NCBI GenBank assembly: GCA_947632225.1
Contig: CANROM010000003.1
Span: 1-33,883, forward strand
Length of the DNA: 33,883 bases
Source: an uncultured Clostridia bacterium
GTDB taxonomy: Bacteria; Bacillota; Clostridia; TANB77; CAG-465
Direction of reading: 5' to 3'
Shown: in pieces, positions 7,122-15,075 of the stretch
Layout of the letters: the number at the start of each line of letters is the position of its first letter
How positions within the stretch are numbered: position 1 is the stretch's first letter
The notes under the pieces: generated by a model
What the model was told of the DNA's origin: nothing
Database searches by the model: none
Seen by the model: only the letters and a program-made list of their open reading frames with translations
Made by a program: the position numbers and the translations under genes

Positions 7122-7652
7122 ATAAAATATGATAATATTAGCAAATTATATAATTTCATAGATGTTACTAATGAATGCATAATGCTAAAACATAATGAAA
7201 AAACGCAAAATATCTATATCTATGAAATTGAGCCAGTTACATTTTTAAATTTTTCAATAGATGTTCAATCTAATATATTAAATCTATATAGCGAGTTTCT
7301 TCGTGAATTAAATTTAGAATTTCAAATTTTTATTTCAAATAAAAAAGTAAATCCAGATATGTACATTAAAGGTATACAAAAAACAATGATAAAAAATTCA
7401 AGTAAAAGATATATTGAGCTGTATAATGAATATATAGCTAGTATTAAGGAACAAATAGAAAAGGAAGAAATTTATACAACTAAGTTTTATATTGTTATAT
7501 CGCTAGATAATTCCAGCTCTGTAGATATTATTACCATAGATAATATTATTAAAAGGCTAGAATCAATTGGTTGTCACGTAAATAGGATAGTATCAAAGAA
7601 TAAGCTTAAGACTTTACTTTATGAAAGCATAAATAAGGAAGTAGTAATATAG
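7122..7652 (+). CDS. TraC-like / VirB4 N-terminal-like protein (chromosomal cluster)
   Basis: About 176 aa and soluble. The N-terminal part has YNFIDVTNECIMLKHN, then IYIYEIEPVTFLNFS, then LNLYSEFLRELNLEFQIFIS; later ELYNEYIASIKEQIEKEEI and TKFYIVIS. This is the pattern of the TraC-like partner that precedes VirB4 in Gram-positive conjugation systems (compare 29211-29822 in this window). The stop overlaps the frame of the VirB4-like gene. Start is uncertain: the only conventional codon is TTG 7107, which has no ribosome site and lies at the predicted transcript end. GGAGGG (7109-7114) is perfectly spaced for ATA 7122, which I use here as an apparent non-canonical start. Confidence 0.65.
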   Translation: MKYDNISKLYNFIDVTNECIMLKHNEKTQNIYIYEIEPVTFLNFSIDVQSNILNLYSEFLRELNLEFQIFISNKKVNPDMYIKGIQKTMIKNSSKRYIELYNEYIASIKEQIEKEEIYTTKFYIVISLDNSSSVDIITIDNIIKRLESIGCHVNRIVSKNKLKTLLYESINKEVVI

Positions 7653-9349
7653 ATACTATAGATATACTACCAGATTTTATTGACAATCAAAACTTTCGGT
7701 ATATAAGCTTGGATAATAAATACATAGTTTCCCTAAACGTAAAGGCGTTACCAGAGTCAGTATACTTCTTGGATGTTATAAAGGATATAGATAGCCTTGT
7801 TGAGTATGATCTGGCAATGTACATAAACAAATTAGACCCAATAAAAGCTTTAAATAAAATTACATACAATTTATCTTTAAGTCAAAGTGAACTACATACA
7901 ATAAATAAAAATCAAAGAGATGTGGATGTAATAAACAAGTCTAGTGAGGATGCTAAAAATCTAAGGAAAAAAATTCAAATAGCAAATGAAGAAATATATA
8001 GTATCAATATAATCTTTACATTTTACTCAAGTAATTTAGAAAAAATTTTTAAAATCATATCAGCTTTTAAAGCAAAGCTTTATTCAAAACAAATTATTTC
8101 AGAAGTCACAAATTTTAGACATTTAGAGTTTTATCTTTCAAATTTACCATTAAACATAAGAAGCAAATATTTAAAAAATAATTTATATATAACTACAAGT
8201 GCTTTAGCTAATATATATCCATTTTATGCAACAAACATAATAGATACAAGTGGAGTGTTACTAGGATATACAAAAAATGATAGGAGAGTATGCATATTAG
8301 ATATTTTTTCAAATAAATATGAAAACCCTAATATGTGTATATTTGGTAGTAGTGGCACTGGTAAGTCATATTTTACTAAGCTTTTTATTTTGCGTAACTT
8401 TTTTAAAGGAAGAATACAAATAATACTAGATATTGAAAAAGAATATTCTGCCTTAGTAAATAATCTTGAAGGCTATGAAATTTCAAGTAATTCATACTAC
8501 AATATATTGCAAATTAAAAAGGAAGAGTCTACAAAAGATAATTTTCTAGCTTTAAAAATAGATCATGTAGTGGATGTATTTAAAAAATTAGCAGTTGTAA
8601 AAAATGTAGATATAGACATTATGAAAAAAGAACTCAAAGAACTATATAATGAGTTCAATATAACTGACGATGTTGACACTATAATACTAAAACAAGAAGG
8701 AGATACAATAGACTTAGAAGAGCAGATAATATCTAAAGAAGAGTTTCCAACATTAAGAGACTGGCTACGTTATACTAAAAATGAGAGTATAGAAAAAATG
8801 CTCAAAGACAATATTGATGGAGTACTTAACTTTTTCTCAAATACTACAAATATAGATATGAATAATTCATTATATAGTATAAGTAACAAAGAAATACTTG
8901 GAAATGGGCTAATTGTAAAATATATATTAGAATATGTATTAGAGGAGAATTTGGGTGAAAAGCAGACTATCATATATATAGATGAAGTATGGAAATATAC
9001 CAAAAACGAGGAGATTTTGTCTAGTATAACAAACATGTATAAAACAATAAGAAAACGCAATGGTGCAATAGTCACAATAACTCAAGATATAGCAGATTTT
9101 TTTACATATAAAGATGGAAGATATGCTAAGGGTGTGCTAAATAATTCTACCTTTAAATTTGTTTTTAGACTAAATTATGAAGATAGTCAGATATATTCTA
9201 AAATATTAAATACATCAAAAGAAGATTTTTCACAGCTTAAAAAAGGTGAGGCTTATCTTTCTGTTGCTAACAATAACTTGCCATTAGTAATAATTCCAAG
9301 TAATTTTGAAAGGAAGATACTAAATGAAGATGATAGTTTTTGTAAATAA
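7649..9349 (+). CDS. VirB4-like ATPase (chromosomal, Spo0A-box operon)
   Basis: HerA/FtsK-superfamily ATPase of the VirB4 type, about 566 aa. Walker A is FGSSGTGKSYFTK and Walker B is IIYIDEVW (Asp-Glu). The sensor-like TITQDIADFF and the late RLNYEDSQIY are also in place. The ORF track starts at TTG 7709, which has no ribosome site. The same frame is open back to 7637, and the added residues (IDILPDFIDNQNFRYIS) align with the N-terminus of the ICE VirB4 (NILSPIGGIEYKKNYFRVG). I therefore place the start at ATA 7649, behind AAGGAAG and overlapping the previous stop as ATAG. In conjugation VirB4 powers pilus assembly and substrate transfer; no channel genes are near, so the role here is unknown. 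Confidence 0.8.
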   Translation: MDTIDILPDFIDNQNFRYISLDNKYIVSLNVKALPESVYFLDVIKDIDSLVEYDLAMYINKLDPIKALNKITYNLSLSQSELHTINKNQRDVDVINKSSEDAKNLRKKIQIANEEIYSINIIFTFYSSNLEKIFKIISAFKAKLYSKQIISEVTNFRHLEFYLSNLPLNIRSKYLKNNLYITTSALANIYPFYATNIIDTSGVLLGYTKNDRRVCILDIFSNKYENPNMCIFGSSGTGKSYFTKLFILRNFFKGRIQIILDIEKEYSALVNNLEGYEISSNSYYNILQIKKEESTKDNFLALKIDHVVDVFKKLAVVKNVDIDIMKKELKELYNEFNITDDVDTIILKQEGDTIDLEEQIISKEEFPTLRDWLRYTKNESIEKMLKDNIDGVLNFFSNTTNIDMNNSLYSISNKEILGNGLIVKYILEYVLEENLGEKQTIIYIDEVWKYTKNEEILSSITNMYKTIRKRNGAIVTITQDIADFFTYKDGRYAKGVLNNSTFKFVFRLNYEDSQIYSKILNTSKEDFSQLKKGEAYLSVANNNLPLVIIPSNFERKILNEDDSFCK

Positions 9350-10451
9350 TCTGAGACTTGAGAAAAAGATATATCAAAAATACAAAGACGTGTACTATAT
9401 TGTAATACTTAAAGGTGTTGAAGAAATTCTGGATAATATACAGGAAGAAGATATAGTAATAATTAGATGTGATACAAACCTTCAAGAAAAGGTAATGTGC
9501 ATAATAGGTAACATCAAAAAGAAAGGTAAAAATATTAGAGTTGTTGTTATAGTAGATAAGCTAACAGAAGACTTAAAAGAAAAATTATTTGCAAAAGAAG
9601 TATTTAATATAGTAGAAGGGAAAAGTTTTTCATTTGAAGAACTGGTTGAGTGTATAGACTCACCTAAAATGGTAGTATATAAAAATAAAACACTAACAAA
9701 AAATAATAGCAAGATAATAATTGTATCAGGAATAGAAAAATCTGGTAAAACATTTATTGCTAAACTACTAGCTCAAAGTATAGCTAAAAATAAAGATAAA
9801 AAGATTTTGGTATTAGACTTTAATTTTATGAAACCGTGTTTGGATATATATACTCAGTGTGAAGCAAACTATTCACTCTCTAAGCTTATTGAAGATGTAA
9901 AAAGCAATGTGAAAAGGGATATTAGATACTATGAAAGTATAGATAAAAAATATGAAAACCTAAAGTACATACTAAATTTTAAATGTATATCTGTTATAGA
10001 TACTAGCAGTATGATTCAAGTTCTAAAATATTTAAAAGACTATTATGACTATATAATTGTAGATACAGCAAGCATAATGCTATATAAAATGTGCAGTGTT
10101 GCAAAAGAGCTAAATGCAAATATAGTATATGTTATGATACCAAGTATCAAGTCTGTAAGAGAATTTAGAATAGATACTTTATTTTTAGAAGATAAGGTAG
10201 TACAAGATATGCTTTTTATTGTAAATGAATATAAAAAGAAAAATATAATACAGCAAATTAAAAAATATAGCGATATAAACATATATGGAACAGTAAAATG
10301 GAGTAGATATATAAATTACTATATAGATAGAAACATAAAAATAGTTCTAAAGTATAATATACGAAAACTGTTAAAACAACTAGGAATAGTAAAATTTGAA
10401 AAGATTAGATCATCTTTAATTGAAAAAATAATAAATATAGAGGAGGAATAA
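9324..10451 (+). CDS. MinD/CpaE-like P-loop ATPase with receiver-like N-terminal part
   Basis: 375 aa. Residues 1-125 alternate beta and alpha like a degenerate receiver domain (YYIVILKG, EDIVIIRCD, IRVVVIVDKL). A MinD/ParA-type ATPase follows: IIIVSGIEKSGKTFIAKLLA (P-loop), then KILVLDFNFMKPCLDIY (switch with Asp), then YIIVDTASIMLYK. The P-loop lacks the signature lysine at the usual KGG position; a Lys lies in EKSGKT instead, so it is atypical. Layout resembles CpaE of pilus systems, which localises machinery at a pole or septum. It overlaps the VirB4-like gene by 26 bp. Start ATG 9324 follows AGGAAG; ATG 9330 is an alternative. Positioning of the VirB4-like ATPase is a reasonable guess. 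Confidence 0.8.
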   Translation: MKMIVFVNNLRLEKKIYQKYKDVYYIVILKGVEEILDNIQEEDIVIIRCDTNLQEKVMCIIGNIKKKGKNIRVVVIVDKLTEDLKEKLFAKEVFNIVEGKSFSFEELVECIDSPKMVVYKNKTLTKNNSKIIIVSGIEKSGKTFIAKLLAQSIAKNKDKKILVLDFNFMKPCLDIYTQCEANYSLSKLIEDVKSNVKRDIRYYESIDKKYENLKYILNFKCISVIDTSSMIQVLKYLKDYYDYIIVDTASIMLYKMCSVAKELNANIVYVMIPSIKSVREFRIDTLFLEDKVVQDMLFIVNEYKKKNIIQQIKKYSDINIYGTVKWSRYINYYIDRNIKIVLKYNIRKLLKQLGIVKFEKIRSSLIEKIINIEEE

Positions 10452-10454
10452 AAA

Positions 10455-11147
10455 ATGGAAGAAACAGATGTAAGTGTAAATAAAAATAGTCAACAAGTTA
10501 TAAATATAATAAAAAGTATATTAGATAAAGGTGCAAATTACGTAATTAAGTCAATGCCTGTAAACAAGCATATAAAAGATATACTAATCAATGTTAAAGA
10601 AGTCATAAATGAAAAAGATTTTGCAAATATTTTGGATGTTGCTATAAGAAGCAGTATTAAGGATGGGATGCAAATGGTTGGTCTAAACAAGTCAGATATA
10701 GAAGAGATAGATAGGTTTGTAGATACTGCTTTTAAAGGAGGACTAGCAAATTGTGTTAATATAGGAATAGATATAATAAGTGCAGGAAAAGAATGTGGAA
10801 ATATATTCTATACATATATTGAAGATTTTTTTGATAAATTAAAATCATTTGTTAAAAGTCCAGACTTTAAAGCTAAGATATATTCTAATATAGAAAAATG
10901 TTTAGATAAAGTTGATACATTTAAAGAGCTATGTAATGATTGGTATGATGCCTATGATAAATTCAATATGAGTGATATAAAGGAAATAGCCGGAAAATTA
11001 AATAAGCTAAAAAATAAGGTGGACTTTAATAATGATTGTATAAACGAGAATGCAATGATACAAAATGTGACTGAATTTGTTGGAAAAAGAAATAGAAAGC
11101 TTTCTAAAGTTCAGTTCGATATTTATACAGGTTTAAATCAAATATAA
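10455..11147 (+). CDS. Unknown helical protein in the VirB4-like operon
   Basis: 230 aa, predicted almost all-helical and soluble, with no signal peptide and no clear membrane span. The middle is moderately hydrophobic (GGLANCVNIGIDIISAG, then GNIFYTYIEDFFDKLKSF); the C-terminus is basic (VGKRNRKLSKVQFD). It contains four Cys residues without a metal-site spacing. I do not recognise a family. It starts three bases after the MinD-like stop, with GAGGAGG overlapping that stop, so it is surely in the same operon and a likely subunit or substrate of the ATPase pair. Confidence 0.75.
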   Translation: MEETDVSVNKNSQQVINIIKSILDKGANYVIKSMPVNKHIKDILINVKEVINEKDFANILDVAIRSSIKDGMQMVGLNKSDIEEIDRFVDTAFKGGLANCVNIGIDIISAGKECGNIFYTYIEDFFDKLKSFVKSPDFKAKIYSNIEKCLDKVDTFKELCNDWYDAYDKFNMSDIKEIAGKLNKLKNKVDFNNDCINENAMIQNVTEFVGKRNRKLSKVQFDIYTGLNQI

Positions 11148-11154
11148 AAATCAC

Positions 11155-11183
11155 TTTAAAATTATATAAAAATGTAGTATAAT
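11155..11183 (+). promoter_or_regulatory. Promoter for the YlbF-like gene
   Basis: TTTAAA (11155-11160), 17 bp, TATAAT (11178-11183), 25 bp before the YlbF-like ATG. The -35 is weak and the -10 perfect. It means the YlbF-like gene can be expressed apart from the VirB4 operon. Confidence 0.5.
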
Positions 11184-11208
11184 ATTGTCATATGAAAGGA
11201 TGATATTT

Positions 11209-11547
11209 ATGAATTTTTATGATAATATTAACAATTTAGCTTCATCATTTAAAAATACAGATGAATATAAAGAATATTTACAATTGAAAGAAAAGCTAAA
11301 AGCAGATCAAGATACATACAACATGATAAAAGATTTTAAAGATAAGCAGAATGAGGTACAAATTGCATATTTAAATGGTCAAGATATATCAAAAGAAAAG
11401 CAAGAGGAAATGGAAAAATTATATGCCATTGTAATTAAAAATGAAGATTGTAGAAAACTACTTGAATGTGAAATGAAAATAAATGTTATATTAGCAGACT
11501 TACAAAAAGTTATTGGAGAAGCTGTAGAAGAGCTAATTAAGTTCTAA
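11209..11547 (+). CDS. YlbF-family protein
   Basis: 112-aa all-helical protein: INNLASSFKNTDEYKEYLQL, then MIKDFKDKQNEVQ, then CRKLLECEMKINVILADLQK. The order of helices and the D-E-Y-K-x-Y-x-x-L-K-E start are those of the YlbF/YmcA family. In Bacillus, YlbF, YmcA and YaaT form the Y-complex that promotes RNase Y maturation of operon mRNAs and stimulates Spo0A activation. ATG 11209 is chosen over TTG 11185 because AAAGGA is well spaced. Its place next to a Spo0A-box operon suits a developmental role. Confidence 0.8.
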   Translation: MNFYDNINNLASSFKNTDEYKEYLQLKEKLKADQDTYNMIKDFKDKQNEVQIAYLNGQDISKEKQEEMEKLYAIVIKNEDCRKLLECEMKINVILADLQKVIGEAVEELIKF

Positions 11548-11555
11548 GGTGTACT

Positions 11556-11711
11556 ATGTGGATAAAAGACATTAGAAATTACGACATAGAGGTATATAAA
11601 GATAACAGTGTTATATACTCTGGTAATGTAAATGATGCTCCAGATGACGTTAAAAATTATGAGTGTAAGAATGCAAAAATAGAACATAAAAAGATAATTA
11701 TAGAAGTGTAA
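11556..11711 (+). CDS. 51-aa hypothetical protein
   Basis: Below the ORF-track cutoff. ATG 11556 to TAA 11711, with AAGGTG about 5 bp upstream overlapping the YlbF-like stop. The product starts MWIKDIRNYDIEVYKDNSV and ends KIEHKKIIIEV, a beta-rich small domain without membrane segments. Coupling to the previous gene and sensible codon use are the only support. Function unknown. Confidence 0.55.
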   Translation: MWIKDIRNYDIEVYKDNSVIYSGNVNDAPDDVKNYECKNAKIEHKKIIIEV

Positions 11712-11755
11712 ACTAATTATGAAATTAACTTATGTAAAATATGTGCTTTATACTA

Positions 11756-11784
11756 TTGAAAAAATAAGTTGAATGTGATATAAT
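11756..11784 (+). promoter_or_regulatory. Strong sigma-A promoter upstream of the nucleotidyltransferase
   Basis: TTGAAA (11756-11761), 17 bp, TATAAT (11779-11784). Transcription should start near 11791, at the first bases of the terminator hairpin. Confidence 0.65.
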
Positions 11785-11789
11785 AAAAC

Positions 11790-11823
11790 CCAGTAGAAAA
11801 ATTTTTTTCTATTGGTTTTTTTT
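11790..11823 (+). terminator. Intrinsic terminator at the very start of the transcript
   Basis: CCAGTAGAAA pairs with TTTCTATTGG (one G-U pair) around an A/T loop and is followed by eight T residues. It either ends the YlbF unit or attenuates the promoter that begins inside it; the predicted start site places the whole hairpin in the 5' leader of the next gene. Confidence 0.65.
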
Positions 11824-11841
11824 GGTCGTATGGAGATAAAA

Positions 11842-12615
11842 ATGAATTATAGAGAAGTATTAAACAAATTTATCGATGATATGAATTATTTAAAAAATCC
11901 AGAAGTTGAAGGAATTGTTTTTTATGGAAGTTTTCACACTAATACATCAAATGAGTTCTCAGATATAGACTTAATGATTCTTTTTAATGATGATTCGGAC
12001 ATAAATCAGATTAAAGGGTATAAAACAGTAAATGGAATTCAAGTAGAATACTTTGAAAGAACAATCTCTAAAATGCATGAAAGAGCTAATTCAGATTATA
12101 TGAAGTGCGAAGATTCTTTATTATCAATAATTGGCTATGGTGAAGTAATTTTTGATAGAAGTGGAAAAGTAAATGATTTGGTCGAGTATGTAAAAGAGAA
12201 ATATGCAAGACCTTTACCATGTTATACAAAACATGAAGCCACTTATCATATAGCTGGAATAAAAAAAGCCGTACTCGGAGTTGAAGAGCTAATGCTACAA
12301 AATGATCCATACTTTGAGACATATTACTTTTTAACTGTTGAGAGAATAAGGGAATTTTATCATAAACTTAATGGGTTTTCGAATTTACCACAAACTAAGG
12401 TGTGTAAGTTATATATACATAAGGAACTACAAGAAGTGCAGCATAAAAAAGTTCCTGAAAAAGAATTTTTAGAATTATATTTTAAAGCTATAGAAGAAGG
12501 TACATCAAAAGAAGAAAAGATAATTAGAGTTAATAATTTATATGACTACTCAGTTAGAAATTATAATATAGATTTTGATGATTTAAGAATAGATTTAGGT
12601 AAAAAAAGATACTAA
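11842..12615 (+). CDS. Nucleotidyltransferase-domain protein (polymerase beta superfamily)
   Basis: 257 aa. The N-terminal domain carries the minimal signature G-S-x9-D-x-D: FYGSFHTNTSNEFSDIDLMI, with two metal-binding Asp residues. The C-terminal two thirds are helical and charged and may form a substrate-binding bundle, as in aminoglycoside or lincosamide nucleotidyltransferases and MNT-type proteins; the substrate cannot be told from sequence. ATG 11842 follows TGGAG; the track start at 11812 lies inside the terminator hairpin. The radical SAM gene follows after 27 bp, probably in one operon. Confidence 0.8.
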   Translation: MNYREVLNKFIDDMNYLKNPEVEGIVFYGSFHTNTSNEFSDIDLMILFNDDSDINQIKGYKTVNGIQVEYFERTISKMHERANSDYMKCEDSLLSIIGYGEVIFDRSGKVNDLVEYVKEKYARPLPCYTKHEATYHIAGIKKAVLGVEELMLQNDPYFETYYFLTVERIREFYHKLNGFSNLPQTKVCKLYIHKELQEVQHKKVPEKEFLELYFKAIEEGTSKEEKIIRVNNLYDYSVRNYNIDFDDLRIDLGKKRY

Positions 12616-12642
12616 TAAATATTGAAAGTGAGGAAGTAAAAG

Positions 12643-13536
12643 ATGTTACAATTACCAAAGAATGAATATAGAATATCCATAACTTCAGGTTGCAACATGA
12701 AATGTGTATATTGTCATAACGAAGGAAATAAGGTTATTAACCAACTAACAAAGGACGATATAGAAAATTTAATAAAAAACTCTTATGACTTAGGACTAGA
12801 GCAAGTAAGACTTACTGGTGGAGAGCCTTTAATACATAAAGAAATATTTGAAATCTGTCAAATGCTAGCAGAGAAATATCATTTGAAGGTAGGAATAAAT
12901 ACTAATATTATTGAGATAGATAAACTAATGTATATGATTGAAAAAGGTTGGATCTATAGAGTTGTAGTAGGACTAGACTATTATGATGCTCCTATATCTA
13001 AACAGTCACCAGTTGGAATTAGCTCAAAACAAGTACTAGAAAACATCTTAAGAGTAAAAAATGCGGGTGTAAATGTTACTATATCAACTGTATATGATGG
13101 AGACTATAATAACTTATACAATCTTGTAAATTGGGCAAATAAAAATCAAATAAGAATTAAGATATTAGAAGAAGTTAAAAATGAAGTTGCAGATTCACCA
13201 GATAAGGAATACTTAAATATGAAGCAAAGAATTCTTAAAGACTTTAATTTAACTTCTAGATACGATGAAAAATTTAAAGAGTATCATGGAATGCAAGGAG
13301 ACTTTACTGCTGTAACATTTTTTCACTCCCATTGTAGAATTAGAGAATGTGATGTTTGCAAAAAAATGCATTTAAGAGTTACAAGCTCAGGAATGCTAAA
13401 GCAATGTATTCAATCAGATGATGATGATATAGATTATAGAGTAGGAAACATTAGAGAAAATATATTAAAATCATTAAATAGACCAGCAAACTTTAATGTT
13501 AAACCAGCAAGATATATAAACACTCAAGTTATATAA
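12643..13536 (+). CDS. Radical SAM protein, MoaA-like with a second cysteine cluster
   Basis: 297 aa. The first Fe-S cluster motif is SGCNMKCVYCHNEGN (C-x3-C-x2-C), and the SAM-binding element is VRLTGGEPLIHKE. The second half has HCRIRECDVCKKMHLRV followed by LKQC, a C-x2-C-x15-C arrangement like the auxiliary [4Fe-4S] cluster of MoaA (C-x2-C-x13-C). It lacks the Gly-Gly C-terminal tail of true MoaA and no other molybdopterin genes are near, so a different substrate is likely. GAGGAAG precedes ATG 12643. Its pairing with a nucleotidyltransferase suggests nucleotide or cofactor chemistry. Confidence 0.85.
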   Translation: MLQLPKNEYRISITSGCNMKCVYCHNEGNKVINQLTKDDIENLIKNSYDLGLEQVRLTGGEPLIHKEIFEICQMLAEKYHLKVGINTNIIEIDKLMYMIEKGWIYRVVVGLDYYDAPISKQSPVGISSKQVLENILRVKNAGVNVTISTVYDGDYNNLYNLVNWANKNQIRIKILEEVKNEVADSPDKEYLNMKQRILKDFNLTSRYDEKFKEYHGMQGDFTAVTFFHSHCRIRECDVCKKMHLRVTSSGMLKQCIQSDDDDIDYRVGNIRENILKSLNRPANFNVKPARYINTQVI

Positions 13537-13565
13537 AACGGAAAAAATAAAAAAAAATACCTTAA

Positions 13566-13630
13566 AAAATGGTCAAAAATAGTAAAAAATTAAAAAAATT
13601 TCATTTTTTACTATTTTTTTGAAACATTTT
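13566..13630 (+). terminator. Long AT-rich hairpin terminator after the radical SAM gene
   Basis: AAAAATAGTAAAAAAT (13575-13590) and its exact complement (13603-13618) form a 16-bp stem with a 12-nt loop. The stem extends imperfectly outward (AAAATG with CATTTT) and ends in a T run. It overlaps the -35 of the ECF promoter that follows. Confidence 0.6.
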
Positions 13631-13648
13631 GGCCTTTTAAATCGTCTA
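13620..13648 (+). promoter_or_regulatory. ECF sigma-type promoter
   Basis: TGAAAC (13620-13625), exactly 17 bp, CGTCTA (13643-13648). This matches the GAAAC / CGTC pattern of ECF sigma factors, and the ECF sigma gene lies downstream in the same unit, so autoregulation is likely. Confidence 0.7.
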
Positions 13649-13680
13649 TATAGTAGATGCAAAAAATAAAGGAGGTAATT

Positions 13681-14451
13681 ATGAGAGATAAGTACAGAGT
13701 ATTTATAATTGTAATGGTTCTTGCATTATGTTTAGGAGTGACAGGATTTGTTGGCTACAAGCTAGCAAATATGGATAAAGTGTCACAAGTCGATGCTTCA
13801 GTTGGCGATGAAGCAGATATTTATAAGGTGAAGTCTTATGTAACACAACAAATGAAAGACGAATCACCAGTTTGTGCTACTGAGTTATGCTTGGTAGAAG
13901 AATTTACACCTGAAAAACTAGAACGCGATGCTGATAGTATTGCTATTGTAAGTATAATATCTTTGGATGGTTCAGATCCTGAAGGTAGTATAGTAGGAAC
14001 TACAAATGGTAAATTATTAGTAAATAATGTTTTAGCTGGTAATTTGAAGGAAGGACAAGTTATAAATTACTCAAAACCTGGTGGCATGATGAAAATGTCT
14101 GAATGGGAGAAGAGTCAACCTGAAGCAGCTACACAAAAGCGTAAATATTTAAGGGAAAAATATGGAGTAAATATTGATTTAGATAATACATACATAAATG
14201 TATTAGTAGGTGGAGATATAGAAATCGAAGCTGGAAAAACATATTTAGCATATTTAAAAGAAAATAGCTCTGGCTATGAAATTATTGGTCTTGGAGTTGG
14301 TTTAAGAGAAGTAAATGTAGCACAAGAAACTACAACAATTTCAAGACAAGCTCTAGATATTAGCTCACTAGAAATTAAGGATAATACAACAGGTGAGTTC
14401 GAACCTTTACAGGCATACATAGATATGCATATTGGTAATACAGAGAAATAG
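13681..14451 (+). CDS. Membrane-anchored extracytoplasmic protein in the ECF sigma operon
   Basis: 256 aa. Residues 1-28 form an N-terminal signal anchor (VFIIVMVLALCLGVTGFVGY); the rest is extracytoplasmic, mixed alpha/beta, with two Cys near residue 71 (SPVCATELCL). No enzyme motif is seen and I do not recognise the family. ATG 13681 is 6 bp after GGAGG; the track start at 13657 lies before the ribosome site. It is the first gene after the ECF promoter and so probably the main output of, or the sensor for, the sigma factor, for example in an envelope-stress response. Confidence 0.75.
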   Translation: MRDKYRVFIIVMVLALCLGVTGFVGYKLANMDKVSQVDASVGDEADIYKVKSYVTQQMKDESPVCATELCLVEEFTPEKLERDADSIAIVSIISLDGSDPEGSIVGTTNGKLLVNNVLAGNLKEGQVINYSKPGGMMKMSEWEKSQPEAATQKRKYLREKYGVNIDLDNTYINVLVGGDIEIEAGKTYLAYLKENSSGYEIIGLGVGLREVNVAQETTTISRQALDISSLEIKDNTTGEFEPLQAYIDMHIGNTEK

Positions 14452-14462
14452 TTGTATTTAAG

Positions 14463-14499
14463 GGATTCGGGCTTTAACCGAATCCTGGATATGTTTTTT
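14463..14499 (+). terminator. Hairpin between the anchored protein and sigma genes
   Basis: GGATTCGG-GCTTTAA-CCGAATCC, an 8-bp GC-rich stem, followed after eight bases by six T residues. It likely reduces read-through so that the sigma factor is made at lower level than the first gene. Confidence 0.6.
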
Positions 14500-14514
14500 A
14501 ATAGAGGAGAAAAT

Positions 14515-15075
14515 ATGGAAGAGTATTTAGTGAAAGCATTGAAGTTAGGAGAAAAAGACGCTTTTGTCAAACTAATGGAAAGCTATGAAAAGAAGTTATA
14601 TGTTATAGCGAGAAGCAGGCTAGAATGCGAAGAGGATGTAAAAGATGCTTTGCAAGATACATCACTTGAAGTACTAGCTAGTATAGATAAATTAAAAAAT
14701 GATGATTCATTTAATGCATGGATAAGTAGAATACTTATAAATAAATGTAATGACATCATAAAGAAGAAAATTAAATATTGCTATTCGTATGAAGAATTAA
14801 GTGAGAATAATCCATCACTTATTGAATACTATGATAACTTCATATATGTAGACAGCAATATGGATCTATTTTCACTAGTAGATTTCTTACCAATAGAAGA
14901 GCAAACTATAGTAGTTTTGTACTTTTCAGAAGGATATACTACTAATGAAATAGCAAATATTTTAGATATGAATGAAAACACAGTAAGAACAAAAGTTAGA
15001 AGAATAAAGGAAAAAATACAGATGAAGTATGGAAAGGAATATTTAAATGACTGGAACAATAGAAGATATTATTAA
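14515..15075 (+). CDS. ECF-type RNA polymerase sigma factor
   Basis: 186 aa. Region 2 runs from LKLGEKDAFVKLMESYEKKL through DVKDALQDTSLEVLASIDKL and NAWISRILINKCNDI. Region 4 is PIEEQTIVVLYFSEGYTTNE and IANILDMNENTVRTKVRR, a helix-turn-helix for -35 binding. No region 3 is present, as expected for ECF sigmas. ATG 14515 follows GAGGAG; the track start is 21 codons too early. The next gene begins within its 3' end, and the promoter at 13620 matches ECF specificity. Confidence 0.88.
   Translation: MEEYLVKALKLGEKDAFVKLMESYEKKLYVIARSRLECEEDVKDALQDTSLEVLASIDKLKNDDSFNAWISRILINKCNDIIKKKIKYCYSYEELSENNPSLIEYYDNFIYVDSNMDLFSLVDFLPIEEQTIVVLYFSEGYTTNEIANILDMNENTVRTKVRRIKEKIQMKYGKEYLNDWNNRRYY

Noticed and set aside
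11790-11823. T-box or riboswitch in the leader of the nucleotidyltransferase
   Set aside because: The leader consists only of the terminator hairpin; there is no room for an aptamer or specifier loop.
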